Shown: positions 1 to 8,133 of the stretch, one piece after another
Layout: each line of letters opens with the position of its first letter
How positions within the stretch are numbered: position 1 is the stretch's first letter
Source of the DNA: JBBDYH01 sp040901795
GTDB taxonomy: Bacteria > Planctomycetota > Planctomycetia > Pirellulales > JALHPA01
Length of the DNA stretch: 44,035 bases
Reading direction: 5' to 3'
Assembly: GCA_040901795.1 (NCBI GenBank)
Contig: JBBDYH010000022.1
Span: forward strand, 1 to 44,035
Translations under genes and position numbers: made by a program
Notes under the pieces: generated by a model
Told to the model about the DNA's origin: nothing
The model's database searches: none
Seen by the model: only the letters and a program-made list of their open reading frames with translations

Positions 1-703
<703 letters not shown>

Positions 704-1309
704 TTTGCTTTACCGAGCCGGTGGTCATCCCACCGCCCGGGTTGTTAGCCAAAAAGTTGTCCAGGTCTGAGCTGGAATTGTATACTAGCGAGCCGGAAAA
801 AACGCATTTGTCGCGACGTGATCGGGGGGCTTACGCCGCCCCGCTCGCCGATCCCCGAAGTGACCGCGTTGCGATGCGCTCTCTCAGCTCGCCGGTCACA
901 GTCTTGTGCTGGCTGATACTAAAAGAGATCGAACTACCAAATTGTCAAAGATCGAATGCGAATGTTTCGTTCGCAGCTACTTCCTACGCCGGCCACAACC
1001 AGATGGTTCGCCGACGAAGAGAAAAATTTTGCGAATCAACCAAGAGCTGATTCGCATCGGTTCTTCAGTACGCGAGTCCAAACCATTCGGTTCGCCGCGT
1101 TCACTGGAGGGTCTGTCAATCTACCAGAAATCATCCGGCCGTCAACACCCCCGCCCGGACAATTCGCTATCAGAATTATTCGGGTCAGATCTTTGCTTAC
1201 GGGCGATGGCGCAGAAGAATTGAGACGGGAGAAAACAGGGTCCGCCGTTCATCCCATTTTGCCTATTTTAATGCAAATGGCGGACAAGCTAAAGCTTGAA
1301 CTCCAACGC
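704..1309. other. intergenic leader region between 16S and the surface-protein gene
   Basis: Apart from the candidate rRNA promoters I see no gene here. The right end carries a short palindromic repeat at 1286-1307 (AAGCTTTAGCTT core followed by ...GAACTCCAAC). Related copies occur at 27122-27174 and 37530-37557, so it is a dispersed repeat that may also act as the transcription end of the minus-strand gene at 1310-5236. Confidence 0.6.
919..948 (-). promoter_or_regulatory. candidate 16S rRNA promoter
   Basis: On the minus strand a perfect -35 box TTGACA lies at 948-943. It is followed after 18 bp by TTTTAG (924-919), a poor -10; shifting the spacer does not give a better one. A second -10-like TACAAT sits at 782-777, closer to the 16S start, but without a recognisable -35. 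One of these is probably the rRNA promoter; the sequence does not decide which. Confidence 0.35.
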
Positions 1310-4300
1310 TTACGGCCGGAAGAAGCTAGGACGGCCGATGGCGGACCGCAGGCCTCGCTCAGCGAAGTTGTAGTTGGCGCCGTTCTCGCCAGCGTCCAGT
1401 GCGAGGAAGAACTGATCGCGACCGGCCGTGCCACCCGTGGTGCCGAGCGACTCAAGGCCATCGACGAACTGCGCGGGCTGCGTCTGCTCGATCACGTAGC
1501 TGCCAGCCACCAGGCCGACAAACCGGTAGGCGCCGTTGGCATCGGTCGTGGTGATGAGGTTCACCGGCCGTTTTAAGAAGTCGGTACCCCAGAGGTGAAT
1601 TGAGACATTTGGCAGTGGTTGTTCCGCAGCGTCCTTTCCGCCATTGCCGTTCGAATCAACATAAACGAATCCCGACAGGCTGCCGGTCTGAAAATCTCGG
1701 ACGGTGACCGTTACCGTAGCGGTGGCCGTGCCTCCGTCGCTATCGCTTACGGTGTAGGTAAATATGTCAGTTCCCACGAACCCGGCCGCCGGCGTGTAAA
1801 GAAGGCCGCCGCCACCGGTTGCGATCGTGACCGTTCCGCCGTTGCTCCCCTGGCCGACGGCGGTGATCGTCCGTGTATCGCCGGCGTCGGGATCGGTGTC
1901 GTTGGCCAGCACGTTGAGCGGGTTGTTCGACGTGTCGCGGTCGACTTCGCGCGCGTCGTCCACCGGCGTTGGGAGGTCGTCGACCGGGGTCACGGTGACC
2001 GTGACGGCGCCGATCGCACTCCCCTGGTTGCCGTCGCTGACTGTGTAGGTGAACGTCTCGATACCGGAGAAGTTCGCCGCGGGAGTGTAGGTTACGCTCA
2101 GGCCGTCGGGCGCAATGGCGATCGTCCCGCCGTTGGTGGCGCCAAGGACCGCGGTGATCGTGAACGTCTCGGCGCCATCGGGGTTGGGAAGCGCCAGGTC
2201 ATTGGCTAACACGTCGATCGAAGTGGTAGCGCTATCTTCGGCCACGGTCTTGGCATCCGGGGCGGTCGGAGGTACGTCGTTGACCGCCGCAATGTTCACG
2301 GTCACCGTCGCCGTGTCGGTCCCGCCATTACCATCGCTGATCGTATAGGTGAAGGTATCGACGCCGGAGAAATTCGCGGCGGGCGTGTAGATCAAGCTCA
2401 GTTTATTTTCGGCGATCGTCACCGTGCCGTCGGCGCTTGTTTCGCCGACCGCGGTGATGGTCAACGTTTCGCCCGTGTCAGGCGCCGCGCTGTCGTTGGC
2501 CAGAACGGTCAGCGGTGTCGGCTCGTCGTCTTCGTCGATGTCGAACTCGTCGTCGCTGGCCGTCGGCGGATCGTTTACGTCACCGACCTGAACTGTGACC
2601 ATCGCAGTGGCGGTTATGCCTGTGCCGTCGTCGATTGTGTAAGTGAACGTCTCATTGCCGACAAAGTCGTCGGCGGGTGTGTAAATCAGTCTTAACTTGT
2701 CCGCGGCGATCTCAATGGTCCCGCCGGCGGACGGCGCGCCCAGTTCGGTGATCTCGAGCGATTCACCTTCGTCCGGCGCAAAAGAGTCGTTCGCCAACAC
2801 GTCCAGCTTGTTGTCTGTCGAGCCTTCGGCCACTGGGAAGGTGTCTGGCGCTGCGGTCGGCGGATCATTTACGGCCGTGATTCGCACGGCGACCGTAGCA
2901 GTGTCGGTTCCACCTTTCCCATCGCTGACCGTATAAGTGAAGGTTTCTTCACCGGAGATGTTGGCCGCTGGCGTGTACTTCAGGCTCAGCCCGTCTGCGG
3001 CGATCTCGATGTCCCCGCCGCGCGAACCTTGAGCGACCGCCGAAACCATCAACGTGTCACCGGCGTCGGGATCGGTGTCGTTGGCCAACACGTCAATCAT
3101 GTTGTCGCTGCTGTCCTCAGTCACGGTCGCAGTGTCGTCGTTGGCCGTCGGAGTCTCGGTCACATCGCTGACGGTGACGGTGACGGTAGCCGTGTCAGCG
3201 CCGCCGTGGCCATCGCTGACGGTATAGGTGAAGGCCTCTTGTCCGAAGAAGGCCGGTGCGGGCGTGTAGACAAGCGACCTGCCTGAAGTTGCAATCATGA
3301 TCACACCGCCGTTGCTGGTCGCGCTCACGGCCGTAATCGTCAGCATCTCGCCGGTGTCGGGGGCCGTCATGTCGTTGGCCAGGACATTCAACGTATTCGC
3401 CGATGTGTCTTCGTTCACTGTGAGAGCGTCATCGTTGGCCGTTGGCGGATCGTTCAAATTCGTGACGGTCACGACCACCATTCCGGTCGCTTCTCCACCT
3501 TGTCCGTCGACGATCCGGTAGCTAATCAGCTCGGTTCCGGCAAAGTTCGCGGCCGGCGAATAGATGAGGGTGTCGTCGTTCGGGCCGATGCTCACGACGC
3601 CACCGTGGCTGCCCGGATCGGCGCCCACGATCAGGAGCACGCCTTGGACTCCGGGCGCCAATTGGTCGTTGGCCAACACATTGGTCACGTTCTCCTGGCT
3701 GTCCTCAACAAAGGTTGCGAAATCGGTCTGGGCAATCGGATTGTTGTTGCGGACGTTGACGGTGACGATCGCCATGCTCACCAGACCGCTGCCATCGGAA
3801 ACTACGTAGGAGAATGTCTCGGCGCCGGTAAATCCGGCCGCGGGGGTGTAGTGAATCCGCTGACCGTCGGTGGGAATGCTGACTGTGCCGCCTCCACTCG
3901 GTGTACTGACGGCGGTGACGCGCAGCATCCCGGTGTCGTCGGGCGCGATGGAATCGTTCAGCAGCACGTCGAGCACCGTCGTCTCATCTGCATCGACGGT
4001 AAACGTGTCGGGATTGGCGGTGGGCGGATCGTTCACGGCGGTGACCGTCACCGTTACTGTTCCGGTCGCGGGGTTGCCGTCGTCGTCGGCGACGGTGTAA
4101 GTAAACGTGTCTTGGCCGACGAAATTCGCCGCAGGTGTGTACTGCACGGTTTGGCCATCGAGCGCGATGCTGACTGTGCCATGCGCGCCCTGGGTGACCG
4201 CGACCACGGTGAGCGGTTCCATGCCTTCGGGTGCAACCGTGTCGTTGGCCAATACGTCGATGACGGTGCTAACGTCCTCGAGGACCGAAGCCGTGTCGGC

Positions 4301-5236
4301 GACGGCCGTCGGCGGAAATCCAATCATGACCTGGTCGCCCACGAAGATGATCTCGTCGGCCGGCACAGCCGCGTTGCTGCCGAAGACTGTGGTGTCGAAC
4401 AAGATCGTCATGTCGTCTTCGACGCCGAAGCTGACCGGACCCCTTGCGGCGTCGCCGGCGACCTGCATCGGCGCCACGAAGATGATCTCTTCCTGCGAAC
4501 CGTAGGGCTGCGTATTGGAAAATGCGCCGATGTCTTCCAGCTTGCCCGCGGTCGCGGTGATCGAGCCCGCATTCCGATGGCCACCGGGAAACAGGTTCAC
4601 TGCATCCAGCGGATCGCCATAGGTAATTGAGCGGCCGTCGAGATCCGCCATTACCTGAGACGCGTTGAAGGTCACATCGACGTAGGCGGAGAAGACTCCC
4701 CGCGAGGGGTCGTTCTGTGGCTCGCGGAGATCCTTGACATAGCCCCGCAGTTGAAATTCCTGACCCGGCAACAGATTTTCGACAGGGTTGCCGTTCAGAT
4801 CGGTCACCTCGATGCGAATGCGTATCTGCTCACCCTGAGCGGCATTGAGCTTGTTAATGACGGCTAGTGCATCGGAAGAGTTTAAGACGCCGTCGCCCGT
4901 TACATCGAGGAACGCAGGCTGCTGCTCGCCGGCCGCCATGAAGCTGAAACGGGTGATGGCGGGCGCGGGAGATCCGGTGAGCTGGCGCGGTCCGCCAATG
5001 TTCAACTCGTTGATGAGGCGCAGGGCGTCGATCGCGGTTACGTAGCCATCGGCGTTGACGTCGGTCGGCAGATTCGGATTCTGCCAGGACGAAAGAGCGT
5101 CGGCGGCGAGCATCGCGCGTGTCTCGAGTCGCTCGGCCGAGAGCAATCGCGAGCGAAAAGATTCTCGGCCGCGGCGGCGGGGGAGAATGGCCCTGCGAGT
5201 AAACAATGCCTGTAACGCGGATAAGGTGGACTTCAT
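1310..5236 (-). CDS. giant secreted surface protein: dockerin pair, nine cadherin-like repeats, SdrD B-like domain
   Basis: This is a 1308-residue exported adhesin-like protein. I chose the ATG at 5236 (MKSTLSALQALF) because an Arg-rich stretch and the planctomycete motif RLETRAMLAAD follow directly; an ATG further upstream adds an unrelated 22 residues. Order of parts: N-terminal export motif (about 1-50); two dockerin type I/EF-hand-like loops (DVNADGYVTAIDALRLINEL and DVTGDGVLNSSDALAVINKL, about 55-125); a cohesin-like beta region (about 130-305); nine tandem cadherin-like/Big_9 repeats of about 95 residues, each with a (D/N)VLANDxxAPD opening and a YTPAANFxGxETFTYTVSDG centre (about 308-1180); and an SdrD B-like domain near the C-terminus (GFVYVDSNGNGGKDAAEQPL). 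Such proteins are taken to be calcium-binding cell-surface or matrix components. The binding partner is unknown. Confidence 0.93.
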   Translation of the reverse strand: MKSTLSALQALFTRRAILPRRRGRESFRSRLLSAERLETRAMLAADALSSWQNPNLPTDVNADGYVTAIDALRLINELNIGGPRQLTGSPAPAITRFSFMAAGEQQPAFLDVTGDGVLNSSDALAVINKLNAAQGEQIRIRIEVTDLNGNPVENLLPGQEFQLRGYVKDLREPQNDPSRGVFSAYVDVTFNASQVMADLDGRSITYGDPLDAVNLFPGGHRNAGSITATAGKLEDIGAFSNTQPYGSQEEIIFVAPMQVAGDAARGPVSFGVEDDMTILFDTTVFGSNAAVPADEIIFVGDQVMIGFPPTAVADTASVLEDVSTVIDVLANDTVAPEGMEPLTVVAVTQGAHGTVSIALDGQTVQYTPAANFVGQDTFTYTVADDDGNPATGTVTVTVTAVNDPPTANPDTFTVDADETTVLDVLLNDSIAPDDTGMLRVTAVSTPSGGGTVSIPTDGQRIHYTPAAGFTGAETFSYVVSDGSGLVSMAIVTVNVRNNNPIAQTDFATFVEDSQENVTNVLANDQLAPGVQGVLLIVGADPGSHGGVVSIGPNDDTLIYSPAANFAGTELISYRIVDGQGGEATGMVVVTVTNLNDPPTANDDALTVNEDTSANTLNVLANDMTAPDTGEMLTITAVSATSNGGVIMIATSGRSLVYTPAPAFFGQEAFTYTVSDGHGGADTATVTVTVSDVTETPTANDDTATVTEDSSDNMIDVLANDTDPDAGDTLMVSAVAQGSRGGDIEIAADGLSLKYTPAANISGEETFTYTVSDGKGGTDTATVAVRITAVNDPPTAAPDTFPVAEGSTDNKLDVLANDSFAPDEGESLEITELGAPSAGGTIEIAADKLRLIYTPADDFVGNETFTYTIDDGTGITATAMVTVQVGDVNDPPTASDDEFDIDEDDEPTPLTVLANDSAAPDTGETLTITAVGETSADGTVTIAENKLSLIYTPAANFSGVDTFTYTISDGNGGTDTATVTVNIAAVNDVPPTAPDAKTVAEDSATTSIDVLANDLALPNPDGAETFTITAVLGATNGGTIAIAPDGLSVTYTPAANFSGIETFTYTVSDGNQGSAIGAVTVTVTPVDDLPTPVDDAREVDRDTSNNPLNVLANDTDPDAGDTRTITAVGQGSNGGTVTIATGGGGLLYTPAAGFVGTDIFTYTVSDSDGGTATATVTVTVRDFQTGSLSGFVYVDSNGNGGKDAAEQPLPNVSIHLWGTDFLKRPVNLITTTDANGAYRFVGLVAGSYVIEQTQPAQFVDGLESLGTTGGTAGRDQFFLALDAGENGANYNFAERGLRSAIGRPSFFRP

Positions 5237-5582
5237 GAGGTGCTTATTCCTGGGCTGACAAACCGAATGCCACGAACAATGCCGGCCGGGACCGAACGCC
5301 ACGTCGAAGGGCTGTGCCGAGCCGTGGCCCGATAGATGAAGTGAGCCGGCGAAGCCAACGCCTGGGCAACGTTTGCCGAAGAATCCAGTTCCGGTACCGG
5401 GGGCGACTGTGTTCGTCCCTTAGACTTTCACGGTAAACCAAGCTCTGAGGGACTTCAAGGTTTGGCCGGTCAAATTCAAGATGTGCCGGTTATGCGGGTT
5501 TTAGAATGGGGTGAATAATTGGACTGCGGCGATTCATCCGCCGCTTCGGACCTCCACGCAGCGCGAAAGGCGAACGATCGCT
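5237..5582. other. intergenic region, divergent promoters expected
   Basis: This gap separates the minus-strand surface protein from the plus-strand glycosyltransferase-like gene, so both 5' regions must lie here. I see no convincing -35/-10 pair, RNA gene or repeat. A GTG at 5511 could extend the glycosyltransferase by 24 residues, but that extension has no family-like sequence. Confidence 0.5.
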
Positions 5583-6350
5583 ATGGTAGAAAACGAGAAC
5601 AAGTTGTCCGGCGATTCGTCGAAATGCCTGGTTCTGGTCCCCGTGGCGGCGCACATCGAGCCGGCCTGCGAGGCGGCGCTAGCGGAGCTGGCACGCGGCG
5701 GTTACACGGTGCGCCGTGTGTATGGCTACGCCGCAATCGATCAGGCGCGCAACGATATGGCCACCGACGCGTTGGCCGACGGGTTTGAAGAAACGATGTG
5801 GATCGACGCCGACATCTCCTTCGATCCTGCGGCAGTGGACCAGTTGCGAGCCGCTCAGCTCCCGATCGTTTGCGGAATCTATGCTCGCAAGGGGCGGCGG
5901 GCGCTGGCCTGCCATGCGTTGCCGGGGACGAAGCGGTTAGTCTTCGGCGTCGGCGGCGGGCTGTTGGAGCTGCGCTATGCGGGCACCGGTTTTCTCTTGG
6001 TGCGGCGGCAAGTGTACGTGGATCTGCAAGAACGTCTTGGGCTGCCGGTTTGCAATCAGCGTTTCGGACGAGCGACGATTCCGTTTTTTCAGCCAATGGT
6101 GATTGAGGACCGGGAGGAGGTCTCGGACGAAGGAGGTGAGAATATCCCCTTATCTCCCCTCGTATCCCCCCATCCCCATTGGTACTTGCCCGAGGATTTT
6201 GCGTTTTGCGAGCGGGCTCGCCAGTGCGGGTACAAGATCATGGCGGATGCCACGATCCGTCTCCGGCACCACGGCAGCTATGGCTACAGTTGGGAAGACG
6301 CCGGCATCGACCGTACGCGCTACGACACGTTTTATTACGACGTCGAATAG
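5583..6350 (+). CDS. glycosyltransferase family 2-like protein, copy 1 (full length)
   Basis: This 255-residue soluble protein looks like a GT-A fold sugar transferase. A first strand (CLVLVPVAAHIEPACEAAL, about 15-33) is followed by an arginine/aspartate motif (AIDQARNDMATDALADGF). Then comes a DxD-type metal/nucleotide-sugar site (MWIDADISF, Asp75 and Asp77) and a late acidic motif WYLPEDFAFCERARQCGYK. I chose the ATG at 5583. The protein is about 75-80% identical by eye to copy 2 at 10898-11524 but keeps the N-terminal strand that copy 2 lacks. It carries 57 nt of extra in-frame sequence (within 6105-6176) not found in copy 2. It converges on the HAF1/beta-helix pair, and a role in glycosylating the neighbouring surface proteins is inference only. 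Confidence 0.85.
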   Translation: MVENENKLSGDSSKCLVLVPVAAHIEPACEAALAELARGGYTVRRVYGYAAIDQARNDMATDALADGFEETMWIDADISFDPAAVDQLRAAQLPIVCGIYARKGRRALACHALPGTKRLVFGVGGGLLELRYAGTGFLLVRRQVYVDLQERLGLPVCNQRFGRATIPFFQPMVIEDREEVSDEGGENIPLSPLVSPHPHWYLPEDFAFCERARQCGYKIMADATIRLRHHGSYGYSWEDAGIDRTRYDTFYYDVE

Positions 6351-6427
6351 GATGCCAAAATCAGCCGGCACGCGCTAGCGTCCGGTTCCTGAGAACCACA
6401 GTGGAGCCTGTGTGACCGGCGATCTCA

Positions 6428-6483
6428 CCACGAAGGACGCGAAGAGCACGAAGTGAGCTTCATGTGCTTTACGTTCTTCGTGG
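6428..6483. repeat. inverted repeat built from CACGAAG units
   Basis: Two 26-nt arms, 6428-6453 (CCACGAAGGACGCGAAGAGC...) and 6458-6483, are imperfect reverse complements separated by 4 nt. The unit resembles dispersed intergenic repeats seen in planctomycete genomes. It lies between convergent genes and could act as a bidirectional terminator. The minus-strand gene HAF1 stops only 3 bp inside it. Confidence 0.7.
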
Positions 6484-6485
6484 GT

Positions 6486-8021
6486 TCATGGATCTCCGAC
6501 GGCGTACGTCCTGCCGGACGGCAGCCGGACTACACCGCGAGTGTTTGCTAACGAGTCCACAGCTGCCTGGAAGACCGCGGAATCGTCGGTCTTGCCATCG
6601 CCTATGGCGCCAAAGCGGCGTACGTCGGCGACGTGCATAGCGTTACGACTGAGCCGCCGTTTGCTTCGTAACGACGGCGACGATTGCGCAGCGCGCGATT
6701 CTCCGCGCGGGACCAAAATCGCTAACGCCACAGCCGCCAGGGTGACCAGACCGTTGCGCAGAAACGAGCGCCGCGACGGCACCGAAGCGCCATTGCTCGT
6801 CGTGGTTTTGCACCTCCACTCAGTTCGACCGCTGCGGAAATAAAAGCCGAGAAATCCGAGCACAGCAACTACGGCCAGCACGATCGTTGACGGCTCGGGT
6901 ATCGTCGCCACCCAGGCTTGTTGCCCATTCGGGCCGAAACCCGTGCCGACGATTGTTAAGCCATCTTCTGAAATCCCTTCGGCGGAAAAGAGACGCCAAT
7001 CGTCCAGGCCCGTCGCTCCGCCGAAAATCAGGACGTCGCGCAAGGCGTGCATTCCTGTTTCAGCGGTCCAGTAGAATGCTCCACTGGCGGTAGTGGCCGG
7101 ATCGCCTCCGGTGCCGACGACCACGGCGCCGTCTCCCGAAACGTCGAGCGCCATCGTGTCGCGCCAGCCTCGTGAGTCCAAGCCGATCGTGCCCTCCTGC
7201 TCGGTCCACCGGAATGCTTCGGTACGAAAAAGAGTCATCCCTTCGCGAAAAAAGTTATCTCCGACGACGACCGAGCCGTCCGCTGTGACTGCTTCTGCTC
7301 CTGCACTCAAAAATCCTGGACGCGGTATCGGCGGCAATGGCATCGACCCCGTTTGCGGCGTCCAGCGAAAGGCAGGGCCTCGCGCATCTCCAACCCACAG
7401 AGAGCCAACAACAACGGATCCGTCCGCGGACACAGCGTGCGCGCTCATCTCGTCGCCGCCCAGATCGCGCATTCCAGCCGCAGCGGTCCAGCGAAAAGCA
7501 GTACGTCGCGAGTTAGACTGGCTCGTTCCGACAACCACGCTGCCGTCGGCCGACACGCCAAAGGCGTTGCTCTCGAAAGCGCCGCCGGGTAGGTCGCCCA
7601 GTCCTTCAAACGGCGCGTCACCGACCCAACGGAACGCTTCTTCACCCCGGGGGGATAAGAAAGTGCCTACAACCGTGGCGCCGTCGGCCGACACGGATGG
7701 TTCCCTTAAGAACTCGGAGAGGGTGAGTCCCGTCGATCGTACGGTGGTCCCTTGTGGCGTCATACGAAAAACTGAAAGAGTCGCACCTGGCAAAGCGATC
7801 GACGTGCCGACGATGACCGAGCCGTCCGCTGAGACGTCAAACGCAGCGCTCCGGACCCCTCCGAAGAGTCCAAGCGGCCTGAACGTCGCTTGCGCGTGCG
7901 CCGCCGTGTGCCTTGATAAGAAGACAAGTCCAACCGCGCAGGCGATAAACAAGCTCACGGTGGCGCGTTGGAAGGCAAAAATACGAGATCGCTGTAGCGT
8001 GCTCCAGATATTGTAAATCAT
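6486..8021 (-). CDS. HAF-repeat PEP-CTERM protein, copy 1, fused to a pectate-lyase-like fragment
   Basis: This 511-residue protein starts at the ATG at 8021, which has a clear AGAAGG ribosome site 8 nt upstream. A hydrophobic signal segment (about 14-42, ending AHAQATF) is followed by six or more HAF-type beta repeats built around VSADGSVVVGTS and AFRWT. A PEP-CTERM sorting signal follows (PEPSTIVLAVVAVLGFLGFY, then FRSGR). The frame then runs on for about 112 residues: a twin-arginine-like segment (RRSFLRNGLVTLAAVALAIL) and the first strand of a pectate-lyase-3 domain (VADVRRFGAIGDGKTDDSAV), stopping at a palindrome. Copy 2 ends normally after its PEP-CTERM. The tail is therefore a remnant of another gene, and the PEP-CTERM signal is no longer terminal, which may block exosortase sorting. 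Confidence 0.85.
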   Translation of the reverse strand: MIYNIWSTLQRSRIFAFQRATVSLFIACAVGLVFLSRHTAAHAQATFRPLGLFGGVRSAAFDVSADGSVIVGTSIALPGATLSVFRMTPQGTTVRSTGLTLSEFLREPSVSADGATVVGTFLSPRGEEAFRWVGDAPFEGLGDLPGGAFESNAFGVSADGSVVVGTSQSNSRRTAFRWTAAAGMRDLGGDEMSAHAVSADGSVVVGSLWVGDARGPAFRWTPQTGSMPLPPIPRPGFLSAGAEAVTADGSVVVGDNFFREGMTLFRTEAFRWTEQEGTIGLDSRGWRDTMALDVSGDGAVVVGTGGDPATTASGAFYWTAETGMHALRDVLIFGGATGLDDWRLFSAEGISEDGLTIVGTGFGPNGQQAWVATIPEPSTIVLAVVAVLGFLGFYFRSGRTEWRCKTTTSNGASVPSRRSFLRNGLVTLAAVALAILVPRGESRAAQSSPSLRSKRRLSRNAMHVADVRRFGAIGDGKTDDSAVFQAAVDSLANTRGVVRLPSGRTYAVGDP

Positions 8022-8077
8022 TGGGCATCCTTCTGGTGTGGGGCACTTGAGTTCGTCCCGTTCACACGTCAGCCGTT

Positions 8078-8132
8078 TCAAGTGAATCACTTGGAATTCG
8101 GCCTTGATCGTTCCACCGTTGCTGCCCGCCAT
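8078..8132 (-). pseudogene. 3' scrap of another beta-helix gene
   Basis: Minus-strand translation gives AGSNGGTIKAEFQVIH, closely resembling the last residues of the beta-helix protein ending at 8134 (FNGTIKIAFQVIGNP). It sits immediately downstream of that gene's stop codon, so the 3' terminus of the family is present twice in a row. It looks like the leftover end of a deleted family member. Confidence 0.6.
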
Positions 8133-8133
8133 G

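Noticed and set aside
956..1576. 206-codon plus-strand frame near the 16S upstream region
   Set aside because: Half of it is antisense to the surface-protein gene and the rest is intergenic with no protein-like features.
1619..4630. Long open frames on the plus strand opposite the nine-repeat surface protein
   Set aside because: Their sequence is the mirror of the repetitive minus-strand gene; they lack ribosome sites and resemble no protein.
5511..5582. GTG at 5511 as start of glycosyltransferase copy 1
   Set aside because: The added 24 residues look unlike the family and the ATG at 5583 gives a compact N-terminus.
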